Assembly: GCF_001542915.1 (NCBI RefSeq)
Contig: NZ_LNNH01000055.1
Location: forward strand, 62,001 to 126,000
Direction of reading: 5' to 3'
Source of the DNA: Peribacillus simplex
GTDB taxonomy: Bacteria > Bacillota > Bacilli > Bacillales > DSM-1321
Length of the DNA: 64,000 nucleotides
In this document: positions 17,301-27,704 of the stretch, piece by piece
How the letters are laid out: every line of letters starts with the position of its first letter
Numbering within the stretch: the stretch's first letter is position 1
Translations under genes and position numbers: made by a program
Notes under the pieces: generated by a model
Databases searched by the model: none
Seen by the model: only the letters and a program-made list of their open reading frames with translations
Told to the model about the DNA's origin: nothing

Positions 17301-18075
17301 TTTCATATATAAACTTGCGAACCTCTTCGATTTCATTATCTTTATTGTTCAGTTCTCTAACGGATGTATAAAATATCCCATCAGGGTATACATTCCAATT
17401 TGCAAATGCTTCCGAAACGGAAAGCTTGAAGTCTTGAAAGCCAAGCTCACGCTCATCATGCTTATCGATCATATTGATAATCAAATAGGTCGGTTTTTCA
17501 GCCTCCAGCAATTCTTTGGTGAAAAGGAAATTCACTTCTGATTGAACGTGATTATAGTCCATGACATAGAAAACGACATCAGCAAGATGCAGCGCTGATT
17601 CCGTAGAAACCCTATGGGCATCATCAGTCGAATCGATTCCTGGCGTATCCATGATGGCACATGAATCCGGAAGGGAAAAATGCTTGGAACTTATGGTTAT
17701 AGCCGATACAGAATCTCCATCTTTCGCAAATTTCTTAACTTCTTTAAAGTCATATGGTGCTGGAAATAAAACGGGCGGCTGGTTATGATAAAAGACTTTG
17801 GCATAGTCTTCTCCTTTTTGGACTTTAACCGTATTGGCACTCGTTGGAATCGGTGAAGAGGGCAATACTTGATCATCCAGCAGGAAATTGATCATACTTG
17901 ATTTACCGGCTGAAAAATGACCGCAAAAAGCGATGATGAATTCCTCATTATTCACTTTCATGATTAACTGCTTCAGCTTATCCGCGTTGCCTGTATCACC
18001 TGCCGACTGAAATTTCTCATACATGGCAGTCAAAATTCCCAATTTCGACTGTTGTTTAACTGTTTCTTGAATCAT
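14368..18075 (-). CDS. dynA: Double dynamin-like GTPase DynA
   Basis: The 1235-residue protein is a fusion of two bacterial dynamin-like units in one chain, as in B. subtilis DynA (YpbR). The first GTPase has P-loop GHFSAGKSS at residues 52-60 and MDTPGIDS near 138. The second has GAFSAGKSS near 650 and VDTPGADS near 810. Long helical stalk regions follow each. DynA tethers and fuses membranes and helps protect the membrane against pore formers and phage. It is monocistronic, with its own terminator. The ATG at 18075 has AAGGGG about eleven bases upstream. Confidence 0.95.
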   Translation of the reverse strand: MIQETVKQQSKLGILTAMYEKFQSAGDTGNADKLKQLIMKVNNEEFIIAFCGHFSAGKSSMINFLLDDQVLPSSPIPTSANTVKVQKGEDYAKVFYHNQPPVLFPAPYDFKEVKKFAKDGDSVSAITISSKHFSLPDSCAIMDTPGIDSTDDAHRVSTESALHLADVVFYVMDYNHVQSEVNFLFTKELLEAEKPTYLIINMIDKHDERELGFQDFKLSVSEAFANWNVYPDGIFYTSVRELNNKDNEIEEVRKFIYEMADRGQNDGKDAIMQSAKALVDRHLAWLKEQYEEEHANQIEVLSELPFEERKHLAHQVDSLMKEKNTLNGRTEAIKAQYSDALETILKSAYIMPASTRDLGKSFLESAQPDFKMGLLFAKKKTEAEREERIRAFLADLQEKVKTQLEWHLKELAVKTLTKAEVHDSALESKAQTLQIEVTEAYIKGSLKPQVDITGEYVLNYTNDLASAIKKKARDVSERFLNQIAAVMEGIVEEQSQSIDKALEGFAEFAEALKATAVINAEIAAQSESLKAIANQTATLATEHDIDNLLSQWNEEEKNITVKIMKTAEANQPEHVKVPAVAEQTGQDAEPSTAVPIQGATDLRGKEKLMETATSLQQAAQLIQPLRGFQSLYKELTDKAVRLEKQTFTVALFGAFSAGKSSFANALMGESVLPVSPNPTTAAINKIMASDADHPHGTATVKLKTEAMLLEDVSLALAAFDKSAKTLDEALQLAGQIIADAGEVDKGKTHLSFLRAFHQGMPEHKDDLGNVVTVDLEGFKRFAAEESKSCLVDLIELRYDCEMTKQGMVLVDTPGADSINARHTGAAFEYIKNSDAILFVTYYNHPFSRADREFLIQLGRVKDSFAMDKMFFIVNAVDLAQTSDELDEVMDYVKNQLNGFGIRFPKLFPLTSKGALSEKQTPGSFKHSFLPNSGISEFQKQFDSFIENDLTGLAIESAQAAVKRTEELLRDVIAASKQDEKTKRKALETLSSEAHAISDILSVMKGDAEKQRLKKEIDELTFYSKQRVFFRFNDFFKESFNPSVLKDDGGDLKRVLKQSLSNLLNALGFDLAQEMRATALRSEMFVNKLLNEKQNGLVQQMQKVRKTLSVQPYEPNERESPEFTGAFVQLDTAEFKKELALFKNPKSFFEKNEKVKMSEGLQKRLDEPALTYVKEQGERIFAMYDQVLDQELLAIQNEFKKEVADIFAGLRAALEEKVDLPYYENAVTQLAKMHSK

Positions 18076-18188
18076 GAATCCATACCCCTTAATCTATCGT
18101 CATTTTAATACTCTTATTGTAAACGATTTCGATTGTTATTCATACCGTCAGCTTTTAGTTTTACTATATGATGCATTACATGGCATGT

Positions 18189-18213
18189 TAAAAAAAACCA
18201 CCGATTGGTGGAT
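18189..18213 (-). terminator. Second terminator upstream of dynA
   Basis: Stem CCACC / GGTGG with a four-base loop and eight T on the minus strand. It lies 40 bases beyond the terminator at 18248-18282. Confidence 0.6.
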
Positions 18214-18247
18214 AGGCGCAGTTTGATTGATCGGAACCCTTTTTTGA

Positions 18248-18282
18248 AACAAAAAAAAACCAGGCTATTTACCTGGTTGTAG
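18248..18282 (-). terminator. Terminator of the small membrane peptide gene
   Basis: Stem ACCAGG / CCTGGT with loop TAAATAG and nine T on the minus strand. The stop codon of the peptide gene is in the loop. Confidence 0.85.
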
Positions 18283-18439
18283 GAGTGGGGTTGAATGATG
18301 CCCGGTTTTCCTTTGTTGACTCATCATAAGGTCTATTCGCCTTTGCCGGTTTTTGAATATTACTCAGTACATATTTCATCACAAAACCATATGTAGCGAT
18401 TGTCAATAAAATGAATACCCAGACCATTACATACACCAT
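18269..18439 (-). CDS. Small single-span membrane protein, 56 residues
   Basis: Start ATG 18439 or, more likely, one of the in-frame starts GTG 18436 or ATG 18427. AAAAGAGG lies just ahead, and the GAGG-to-ATG 18427 spacing is 12. Residues about 5-25 (MVWVFILLTIATYGFVMKYV) form one transmembrane helix, followed by a polar tail rich in Lys, Asn and Thr. The stop codon sits inside the terminator loop, which supports this frame as a real transcription unit. Family and function are not recognised. It lies between dynA and bpsB, both on the same strand. Confidence 0.6.
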   Translation of the reverse strand: MVYVMVWVFILLTIATYGFVMKYVLSNIQKPAKANRPYDESTKENRASFNPTPTTR

Positions 18440-18570
18440 CCTCTTTTATATTGAACTGCTTTTTATTTTTTAAAGAATTCATTTGGTTATTTGATTGAGA
18501 ATAATTTTCATCTTCAATTAAGATATTATCACGAACGATAATCATTTTCAATAAGAAAATGAAATGTTTT

Positions 18571-19110
18571 TTATTTTCCTTTGAAAACCGCCGAGTATTC
18601 CGTATTTTCCCTTAATGCTTTCTCTTCAAGAGGAATTCTAACCGCCATCATCCAGATGTTCAAAACCGTAAAGATGATCGCTGTATAATATGCATTGAAT
18701 AACAAGGAAATAACGATAATCTCCGTAGCCACGATAATGTAGTTTGGATGTTTGAAAAATTTATAAGGTCCTTTAATGACTACTTCGGCATTGGGAACGA
18801 CGATGATTTTTGTATTCCAATGCTTCCCTAATGAGCTGATCACCCAAATCCTTCCTGACTGAGCAACCAGGAAAAGAGTCAGCCATATAGGCCATAGGGC
18901 AGAGACATCCCTTCCAAACACGATTACTTCAAAAATGAGGACGATAAAAAAGCTTACGTGCATCAGGACCATCCATCTGTAATGGGACTCACCGTATTCG
19001 ACCGCTCCAGCCCCTTTCAGCTGCTTTTCATTCTGTTTGGCAATATATAATTCCGCGAGGCGCTGAGTCGCAATCAAGACAATGAAAATGGCAAAAATCA
19101 TCATGTCCAC
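18571..19110 (-). CDS. bpsB: Alkylpyrone O-methyltransferase, isoprenylcysteine methyltransferase family
   Basis: A 179-residue integral membrane protein (YpbQ/BpsB). It has four to five hydrophobic helices and the C-terminal family motif GPYKFFKHPNYIIVATE with conserved His/Asn-Tyr for SAM binding. In B. subtilis BpsB methylates alkylpyrones made by BpsA to alkylpyrone methyl ethers. The start overlaps the bpsA stop by ten bases, so the two are translationally coupled. It ends with KGK close to the start region of the small membrane peptide. Confidence 0.88.
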   Translation of the reverse strand: MDMMIFAIFIVLIATQRLAELYIAKQNEKQLKGAGAVEYGESHYRWMVLMHVSFFIVLIFEVIVFGRDVSALWPIWLTLFLVAQSGRIWVISSLGKHWNTKIIVVPNAEVVIKGPYKFFKHPNYIIVATEIIVISLLFNAYYTAIIFTVLNIWMMAVRIPLEEKALRENTEYSAVFKGK

Positions 19111-20186
19111 CTCATTAATAACAGTTCGGATGAAAATCCCGGCCCCAATGCAGCGGCCAAGCCTAAGTCTTCTTTATTTCCGCCGCGCTGCATGAATCTC
19201 TCCAAAACATACAAAATGGTGGCTGATGACATATTGCCAAACTCCCTCAATACATTCATTGACACTTTGGTCATGCTATCATCGAATCCCAAGGCTTCGT
19301 GATAGGCATCAATGACCTTTTTCCCGCCTGGATGAGCAATGAAATCCGTAATATCGTCGAGCTTCAGTTCATTTTCCACTAAGAAGGCTTGTACATTCGG
19401 TTTTAGCCAATCCTTGATGATGGTGGGAATATCCTTGGAGAAAACGACATATAGTCCCTGATCCTTAACATCCCACCCCATTACATCCAAGGAATCCGGC
19501 ATGAGAGTGGATTGGGAATCCAGGAAGGACAAATGACGTTCTTTTCTTGATAGTTCAGGAGATACTTCATCGCCGCACACCAATACACAGCTTACTCCAT
19601 CAGAAAATAAGGAGGTTCCAATGAGATTGCTTTTTGAAATATCGTTTCTTTGGAATGTTAAACTGCATAATTCCACGCTTAAGACAATGACCTTCGCCTT
19701 CGGGTAAGCCTTGCAATATTCGAAAGCCCGTGATAGGCCGCTCGCCCCCCCAGCACAGCCTAGCCCCCAAATCGGAATCCTTTTCGCATGCGGATTAAAT
19801 GGAAGTTCATTCATGATCCGGGCATCGATCGTCGGAGTAGCCATCCCCGTGCTCGAAATATAAAAGAAAGCATCCAGTTCGTTTGCCGGAAGCTCCTCTT
19901 TTAAGAATTCCGTGTTGGCCAAGCATTTTTGAATCGCCTCCACACCGAACTCAATGGCCTGCTTGATATATAAATCATTCCGTTCTGCAAAAGTATGCTC
20001 TTCCTTAAACCAATCAAGATCATTGGAAAAATACCGATTCTCTACTTGTCCATTCTTAAAGGCTTTTAGTAACCGTTCAATATTTTTAAAGGAAGGTCCG
20101 AAGATCTCCCGTGAAAATTCCATTATTTTATCCTGTGAAAGTAAATATGGCAGCTTTATATGTGAAGCAGAAAGTAAATACGGCAT
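19101..20186 (-). CDS. bpsA: Type III polyketide synthase (alkylpyrone synthase)
   Basis: A 361-residue chalcone/stilbene-synthase-fold homodimer. The catalytic triad is Cys144 (GLGCAGGASG), a His in FIAHPGGKKV and an Asn in VLREFGNMSS. B. subtilis BpsA condenses long-chain acyl-CoA with malonyl/methylmalonyl-CoA into triketide pyrones that enter the membrane. The start at 20186 has AAGGGGTGGG eight bases upstream; the upstream start at 20228 would add 14 residues. First gene of bpsAB. Confidence 0.92.
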   Translation of the reverse strand: MPYLLSASHIKLPYLLSQDKIMEFSREIFGPSFKNIERLLKAFKNGQVENRYFSNDLDWFKEEHTFAERNDLYIKQAIEFGVEAIQKCLANTEFLKEELPANELDAFFYISSTGMATPTIDARIMNELPFNPHAKRIPIWGLGCAGGASGLSRAFEYCKAYPKAKVIVLSVELCSLTFQRNDISKSNLIGTSLFSDGVSCVLVCGDEVSPELSRKERHLSFLDSQSTLMPDSLDVMGWDVKDQGLYVVFSKDIPTIIKDWLKPNVQAFLVENELKLDDITDFIAHPGGKKVIDAYHEALGFDDSMTKVSMNVLREFGNMSSATILYVLERFMQRGGNKEDLGLAAALGPGFSSELLLMRWT

Positions 20187-20378
20187 GAGCCCACCCCTTA
20201 TTATTCTTGATATGGGTAATATACCCACCAGTACAATTTTTATGCTTTCTAACTAAATGACTACAGCTTTTGTTGATCTCTTGTATTTTTTTCTTAATTT
20301 ATTAAAATAAATAGGTAAAAAAACCTATTTATTTGGTAAGATAGAGAATAAACCCATACTATCGGAGGATTTAATTAT

Positions 20379-20828
20379 ATGGAAAGCAACGCTGTTATCA
20401 CAAAAGTACTGAATGGAACCATTCTCGCTGTCAAATCGGTCCTTCCTTTCTCGTTGGATATTCAAAAGCCCTCTCTCTTTAGGCAGCCTTTCGAGCAGGA
20501 ATCCATCAGCGTCCTCATCGGCATGACAGGCGATATTCGCGGAAGACTGATCATTGAAGGCACAAACGAATGCATGAGTAAAATAGGTGAAAGCATGTTT
20601 GGCATGCCATTGGAAGGGGAAATGCTTGAATCTTTCGCAGCCGAGCTTGGCAATATGCTCGCAGGAAATATGGCAACCTCCTTGGCAGCCGATACAACGA
20701 TGGATATAACACCTCCCACCGTCATAGTCGGCAAGACGAAATTATATGGCTTTAATGAAGCCATTAATCTCCCCATCTCATTGGATGGTGCAGGGACGAT
20801 TAATTTCATCCTCATAATCGAAAAATAG
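20379..20828 (+). CDS. CheX/CheC-family chemotaxis phosphatase
   Basis: A 149-residue protein with a single CheC/CheX phosphatase motif, Glu89-x2-Asn92 in AAELGNMLAGN with Pro112/113 downstream. The family dephosphorylates CheY-P. No other chemotaxis genes are nearby, so the partner response regulator is unknown. GGAGG precedes the ATG by nine bases. The gene is alone on the plus strand, divergent from bpsA and convergent with a small zinc-ribbon gene. Confidence 0.87.
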   Translation: MESNAVITKVLNGTILAVKSVLPFSLDIQKPSLFRQPFEQESISVLIGMTGDIRGRLIIEGTNECMSKIGESMFGMPLEGEMLESFAAELGNMLAGNMATSLAADTTMDITPPTVIVGKTKLYGFNEAINLPISLDGAGTINFILIIEK

Positions 20829-20839
20829 CCATACCCAAT

Positions 20840-20875
20840 AAAGCCCCCTTACTCATGAAGTAAGGGGGGGCTTTC
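20840..20875. terminator. Bidirectional terminator after cheX-like gene
   Basis: Stem AAGCCCCCTTA / TAAGGGGGGGCTT with loop CTCATGAAG. It lies between convergent genes. Confidence 0.8.
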
Positions 20876-21008
20876 AATCTTCCTCTTTTACGGAAGATTG
20901 ATTTTGTACCTGGATAATTATGCTTTGAAACTCCTCTTTGCCACAAACACTGCACCTGAACTCCTGGCTTAAAATGGTCCGACAATGAATGCAATATTTT
21001 TTCTCCAT
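20874..21008 (-). CDS. Small zinc-ribbon-like protein, 44 residues
   Basis: The frame reads MEKKYCIHCRTILSQEFRCS and continues VCGKEEFQS to a TGA at 20876-20874. Two CxxC pairs (CIHC and CSVC) spaced 12 residues apart make a treble-clef or ribbon zinc site likely. The ribosome site is modest (AGGAAAG twelve bases upstream). The gene is followed at once by the terminator shared with the cheX-like gene. Function is unknown. Confidence 0.6.
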   Translation of the reverse strand: MEKKYCIHCRTILSQEFRCSVCGKEEFQSIIIQVQNQSSVKEED

Positions 21009-21121
21009 CTCTATCACTACTTTCCTGAACATATACTATCAATATATTCAATAACGGAAGATAGTTTCCTTTTATCTGATAAAACCATCATGCATCTTTA
21101 ATGGTGCTGCATTTTTCAGAC

Positions 21122-21162
21122 AAAAAAATTGCCCCGAATTCTCGGATTTGAGAATTCGGGAC
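21122..21162 (-). terminator. xpt-pbuX terminator
   Basis: Stem CCCGAATTCTC / GAGAATTCGGG with a six-base loop and T-run TTTTTTT on the minus strand. Confidence 0.9.
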
Positions 21163-21187
21163 AAGAAACGGCTGAATCTACTAAAAC

Positions 21188-23246
<2,059 letters not shown>

Positions 23247-23272
23247 TTATGTATGCGACAGAACCTATTACT

Positions 23273-23343
23273 CACCCATAGTCGAATTATTTACGGCAAT
23301 TCGGTAGAAACTTGCAGGCCATATCCCTGCGATTATACGAGTG
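23273..23343 (-). promoter_or_regulatory. Guanine (purine) riboswitch aptamer
   Basis: The minus strand reads CACTCGTATAATCGCAGGGA, TATGGCCTGCAAGTTTCTAC, CGAATTGCCGTAAATAATTC and GACTATGGGTG. These contain P1, the P2 and P3 loops and the J2/3 TTTCTAC core. The specificity base in GACTAT is C (plus position 23281), which pairs guanine; adenine switches carry T there. P1 is CACTC/GGGTG. Confidence 0.95.
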
Positions 23344-23503
23344 AAACTTTATAATTTTATTAATATATGAATTATAACAACGCTTCTTTAATTTGAAAAG
23401 GCATTTTTGATAAAAACCGAACTTTCAATTAAAATGTATAATGATCATTCGTTTATTTGGAATATTATGAAATTTGATAGCCAGTTATTTTCCCTAATTC
23501 TCC
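23344..23503. other. Spacer upstream of the purine riboswitch
   Basis: AT-rich DNA that should hold the xpt promoter. No gene is seen. Confidence 0.4.
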
Positions 23504-23540
23504 AAAAAACAGGAAGACCCTGGCGTTTTCACCAAGGTCC
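23504..23540 (-). terminator. ypwA terminator
   Basis: Stem GACCTTGGT / GCCAGGGTC with loop GAAAAC, followed by TTCCTGTTTTTT on the minus strand. Confidence 0.75.
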
Positions 23541-23549
23541 CCCTTTATT

Positions 23550-25067
23550 CTATTGAATTTTATAAACTTTTTTGTATTTACTTTCAAGATACTGAATTAA
23601 ATACTGGACATTCAATCCTTCCCCTGTCGTTTCTTCCAAAATCTCTAGAGGTTTTTTTGTTTTGCCGTATTTATGGACATGATCATTCAGCCATTTCCTG
23701 ATTGGTTCCATGTTGCCGGATTCCAACAAAGCATCAAATTCAGGCAAGTCTTTTAGCATGGACTGCTTGATTTGGGCTGCATACATATATCCCAATGCAT
23801 AAGATGGGAAGTAGCCGAAGCTGCCGTCTGACCAATGTACATCTTGCAATACACCCATGGCATCATTCTCAGGCACGATTCCCAAATATTCCTTATATTT
23901 TTCATTCCAGACCTTAGGCAAGTCCTTCACTTCAAGTTCTCCGTTGAATAGGGCTTTTTCCAGCTCATACCGGATCATGATGTGTAAAGGATATGTAAGT
24001 TCATCTGCCTCAATGCGGATCAAAGATGGCTTTGATTCGTTAATGCCACGGTAGAAGTCATCCAGCGTCACATCATCGAATTGCCCGGGAGCAAATTCTT
24101 TTAGAAGGGAATATTTATTCTTCCAGAAGCTATAGTTCCGCCCAATGAAATTCTCGAAAAACAGTGATTGCGATTCATGGATCCCCATTGATGTCCCTTC
24201 ATCAAGCAGCGTTCCGGTTAACTCCTCCGCGATATTCTGCTCATAAATGGCATGTCCGCATTCATGGATCGTACCAAAGATGGCACCCCTGAAATCATTC
24301 TCATCGTAGCGGGTCGTCACCCGGACATCCCCCCGATTAATTCCAGTCGCAAAAGGATGGACGGTTTCATCCAGCCTGCCAGCCTTGAAATCATACCCCA
24401 GCTGTTCTAAAACGGCAAGGTTCAATTGATGCTGTTTATCCTTTGGGAACTTTTTATAAAGGAATGCCGTTTCCGGTTGATGTTCACTTGCAGCGATTTG
24501 CTTTACAAGAGGCACGATACTCGCACGGAGTTCACTGAATACCTTGTCAAGTATGTCTACGGTCATCCCTGGTTCATACATATCCAATAGGGTGTTGTAT
24601 TTCTGTCCCTCATAGCCCCAATACTCTACGAACTTACGCGTATACGCAACAATTTGCTCTAGGTAAGGTTGAAATAACGAAAAATCCGCTTTTTCCCTTG
24701 CCTCTTCCCAAGCACTTTCAGAGCGGGATTGCAGAATTACGAATTCCTTGAATTCATCTGCAGGGATCTTCTTGTTTCTTACGAACTCTTTTTTACATTC
24801 TTGTACCATTTTATTGGTCGTAGGGCTCAGGCTCGCTTCCCCCATTGCAAGTTCTGTAATGAACGACTCCATCTCGTTACTTGTGCTCATATTAAAAACC
24901 TCTGAGGATAAAACCCCAACAACTTCTGATCGCTGCTCTACTCCTTTTTTCGGTGCACCTGTGCGCAAATCCCAAAAAATCAGCGCCAGTGCCTCCTTAT
25001 AGGCGGCAATTTTCTTGATATACTCTTTAAATTCCTTTTCTATCAGTTTGATACCCTTTTTATTCAT
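23550..25067 (-). CDS. ypwA: Carboxypeptidase Taq-type metallopeptidase (M32)
   Basis: The 505-residue zinc carboxypeptidase removes C-terminal residues broadly except after proline. The HExxH site is HECGH near residues 266-270 (IHECGHAIYEQ). The M32 signatures TRYDENDFRGAIF, HESQSLFFENFIGR and IRIEADELTYPLHI are present. B. subtilis YpwA is 501 residues. The start at 25067 has AAGGAG eight bases upstream; the upstream in-frame start lies in the ribosome site. Monocistronic, with its own terminator. Confidence 0.93.
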   Translation of the reverse strand: MNKKGIKLIEKEFKEYIKKIAAYKEALALIFWDLRTGAPKKGVEQRSEVVGVLSSEVFNMSTSNEMESFITELAMGEASLSPTTNKMVQECKKEFVRNKKIPADEFKEFVILQSRSESAWEEAREKADFSLFQPYLEQIVAYTRKFVEYWGYEGQKYNTLLDMYEPGMTVDILDKVFSELRASIVPLVKQIAASEHQPETAFLYKKFPKDKQHQLNLAVLEQLGYDFKAGRLDETVHPFATGINRGDVRVTTRYDENDFRGAIFGTIHECGHAIYEQNIAEELTGTLLDEGTSMGIHESQSLFFENFIGRNYSFWKNKYSLLKEFAPGQFDDVTLDDFYRGINESKPSLIRIEADELTYPLHIMIRYELEKALFNGELEVKDLPKVWNEKYKEYLGIVPENDAMGVLQDVHWSDGSFGYFPSYALGYMYAAQIKQSMLKDLPEFDALLESGNMEPIRKWLNDHVHKYGKTKKPLEILEETTGEGLNVQYLIQYLESKYKKVYKIQ

Positions 25068-25134
25068 TTTCACTGCTCCTTCCACCTACACTTTACCATA
25101 TTATACTAAAATCATTCACCTCAGAACTATCGGC

Positions 25135-25173
25135 AAAAAAAAAGAGCCAAGGGAGCAAGCCCCCTTAGGCTCT
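25135..25173 (-). terminator. ypvA terminator
   Basis: Stem GAGCCTAAGGGGG / CCCTTGGCTC with a short loop and nine T on the minus strand. Confidence 0.85.
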
Positions 25174-25187
25174 AGACTGAAGTGCGT

Positions 25188-27101
25188 TTACAATGTAACA
25201 GGAAGAACGGAGACGATCTTATCTTTCACCTGTTCCGAAAGATTCTTTTCCGTCAAAATCTGAACGGTTCCAGAGTCATCGCTCGTCCTGATCAAGCGAC
25301 CTATCCCTTGACGCAGGCGAAGGAGCATGTATGGAAGATCCACTTCCTCGAATGCATCGGCAACCGAATTCCGTTTGGCTTCAAACACTGGATCACGCGG
25401 CGGGAATGGCAAGGAGTGTATCACGACATTTTGCAGTGATGGCCCCGGAACATCCAGACCTTCCCATAAATGATAGGAGAACAGGGATGATTGCTCATCT
25501 TCTTGAAACTTCTTAACAAGATCACTGATTTCCGCTTCCCCTTCAAAATAAAAAGGATAAGCGGATTCAGGACAATGATCCTTGAACCAATGCAATTCTT
25601 CTTTTGAATGAAATAACACCAGCGTCCGTCCTTCATTTTCCTCAATCGTTTTCAATGTATACTGAAGCTTTGCCATTTGGTCTCCATTTTCAAAGACAGG
25701 CATGTTCATTTTCATAACTTCATCATAGTCGAATGGAGATTCCACAGAGAAGCTGTCATACTTTTCTATCCCTAAGCTATCAGCAATGTATTGGAAAGAT
25801 TTATTATCCGATAATGTCGCCGATGAGAAAATGTACGGGATCTTTTTAGAAAATACTTGTTCAGCCAGGATGTCCTGTACCAGCCTTGGCATAATGACCA
25901 ATGTTTTCGTCATTTCATTTTCTTCAAACCAGGAAACGGCCTGCTCATCCTTCACGAATAGTGAAAGCGAGTAGCCCAGCTGTTCTAAATATTCTTCCGT
26001 AACCTTTAGGTCATAATCATTGATCGTGTACATTTCCGCTTCAAAAACGAGGCTCTCCTCCAACTCTTCAACCTTTTTATGAAGCTTTTGGGCGAAGCTC
26101 GTTATTTGTTTGGACATCGGGATTTCATAGCGATTCGAACCGCTGACATGAATCGCTTTTTCATCGAGCAAATCAAAAAACTCTTCATTGATGTCAATTA
26201 AGTCTTCAATGATGTATAGCGTTTCTTCACGAACCTGATTGCCTGTAAGCAATTCCAAAACAGAAGCGAGTGTTTGTTCGCCGACTTTGTACGTTAACGC
26301 CTTTTGAGCAGCAAATTCCAATAGATGGCCTTCATCAAAGACGACGCAGCTATGCTCTGGAAGTAAAGGTAATTGCCCTTCGCGCTTCCGTTTCTCTTTA
26401 GTCCATACATGCTCCATGAAAAAGTCATGGGAACAAATGATCAAATCACTTGATTTTCGATAATGATCCCGTGATAGGGTTTGTCCGCAGCGATGGCGTT
26501 TATCACAAGTAAAACAGTTTTGAAGCTGATCCCAGCCGACTTTGGACCAATCTTCATCATTCAAATAGGGATATTGTTTACGGTCCCCGTATGCTGTATA
26601 GGCATTCATGGATGAGTTATCATGGACAAACTTCGGAAGTTCATCATAAAGCTGATCGATGCCTTCAGAATCTTCATGGTTGACCGCATGCTCCAATTTC
26701 TTAAGACAAACATATTGATCGTGGTATTTGGCAAGACGGACATCCACTTCAATACCTAACGCATTCTTGATTTTTTCAATGTCGCCTTCTTCTTTCACAA
26801 GCTGTTCAATCAATGTTTCATCTGCACACGAAATGATTGCCGGCTTGTTCGTATATCTTGCATAACAAATCGCATATAGTAAATAGACCAAGGTCTTACC
26901 GGTCCCTACACCAGCTTCAGCAAAACTTACATTCTTTTCTTTAAAGGCTTTTTCCAACTGAAATGCCATGAAGATTTGTTCATCACGCAGCTCAAATCCT
27001 TTTTCGGGAAGAATATCGTAAAAAACATCACCGATCCATTCTGAAAGCTTATCGTAAAAAGAATCTTCCTTTGTTACCGAAAAAGGCAGTGTTTTAAGCA
27101 T
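25188..27101 (-). CDS. ypvA: XPD/DinG-like ATP-dependent helicase
   Basis: A 637-residue superfamily 2 helicase. Walker A is EAGVGTGKTLVYLL near residue 61-74 and the DEAH-type box is VVFDEGHLLEF. Motif VI is RLRQGIGRLIRT. Between Walker A and box II, cysteines in YVCLKK and NCFTCDKRHRCG form a plausible XPD-type 4Fe-4S cluster. It probably unwinds DNA 5'-3' in repair. It differs from the dinG at 57705, which has an exonuclease domain and no such cysteines. Monocistronic. Confidence 0.9.
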   Translation of the reverse strand: MLKTLPFSVTKEDSFYDKLSEWIGDVFYDILPEKGFELRDEQIFMAFQLEKAFKEKNVSFAEAGVGTGKTLVYLLYAICYARYTNKPAIISCADETLIEQLVKEEGDIEKIKNALGIEVDVRLAKYHDQYVCLKKLEHAVNHEDSEGIDQLYDELPKFVHDNSSMNAYTAYGDRKQYPYLNDEDWSKVGWDQLQNCFTCDKRHRCGQTLSRDHYRKSSDLIICSHDFFMEHVWTKEKRKREGQLPLLPEHSCVVFDEGHLLEFAAQKALTYKVGEQTLASVLELLTGNQVREETLYIIEDLIDINEEFFDLLDEKAIHVSGSNRYEIPMSKQITSFAQKLHKKVEELEESLVFEAEMYTINDYDLKVTEEYLEQLGYSLSLFVKDEQAVSWFEENEMTKTLVIMPRLVQDILAEQVFSKKIPYIFSSATLSDNKSFQYIADSLGIEKYDSFSVESPFDYDEVMKMNMPVFENGDQMAKLQYTLKTIEENEGRTLVLFHSKEELHWFKDHCPESAYPFYFEGEAEISDLVKKFQEDEQSSLFSYHLWEGLDVPGPSLQNVVIHSLPFPPRDPVFEAKRNSVADAFEEVDLPYMLLRLRQGIGRLIRTSDDSGTVQILTEKNLSEQVKDKIVSVLPVTL

Positions 27102-27261
27102 CCTGGTCTCCCCTTTTATCTATCATAAAGTAAGTCAAATCCGCACCGTAATAATCTTAAGCAAAAGTATATTATCCTTCATTACACTTTAATAGTCAAG
27201 GTATTTGCCATATACCAGGAATGAAATGTTCAGCGCATGCTGTTCATAATTGGTCCAAGGA

Positions 27262-27295
27262 AAATAAAAGACAGGCTCTAAAAAGAGCCTGTCTG
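27262..27295 (-). terminator. csp terminator
   Basis: Stem AGACAGGCTC / GAGCCTGTCT with loop TTTTTA, followed by TTTTATTTTCC on the minus strand. Confidence 0.85.
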
Positions 27296-27314
27296 TAAAT
27301 AATATAGGGTTGAA

Positions 27315-27515
27315 TTAAGCTTTGTTTACGTTTGATGCTTGTGGTCCACGTTGACCTTGTTCTACATCAAATGTAACATCTTGGCCTTCTTCAAGTGTTT
27401 TGAAACCTTCGCCTTGGATAGCTGAGAAATGTACGAATACATCGTCTCCACCTTCACGTTCGATGAAGCCAAAACCTTTTTCTGCGTTAAACCATTTTAC
27501 TTTACCTTGTTCCAT
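27315..27515 (-). CDS. Cold shock protein (CspB/CspD type)
   Basis: A 66-residue single OB-fold protein with RNP1 KGFGFIER and RNP2 VFVHFSAI. It binds single-stranded RNA and DNA as an RNA chaperone. GGAGGC precedes the ATG by about eight bases, and a long AT-rich leader lies upstream. Whether it is the CspB, CspC or CspD orthologue cannot be fixed here; the sequence and position next to ypsC fit CspD. Confidence 0.93.
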   Translation of the reverse strand: MEQGKVKWFNAEKGFGFIEREGGDDVFVHFSAIQGEGFKTLEEGQDVTFDVEQGQRGPQASNVNKA

Positions 27516-27704
27516 TTTTGTTGCCTCCTAGTGTGTTTTCCACACATTATATTACTATCCTTGCTCATTGCACATTAAGGTACTCCTTAAATCTGAACAA
27601 AAATAATTCATTATTAGAATAACAGAAAAGGAAATGATAAGCAAGACTGGAACCTATTATGAATAAAACGTCCTGACTATTCAAAATGTTCCATTATATT
27701 GGAC

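Noticed and set aside
14368..18075. DynA as part of an antiphage defence island
   Set aside because: It is a single, syntenic housekeeping-type gene with no defence or mobile genes beside it; a role in phage tolerance is known for DynA but no island is present.
18360..18551. 63-codon minus-strand frame
   Set aside because: Overlaps the better-supported membrane peptide frame at 18269-18439, which has a ribosome site and ends in a terminator.
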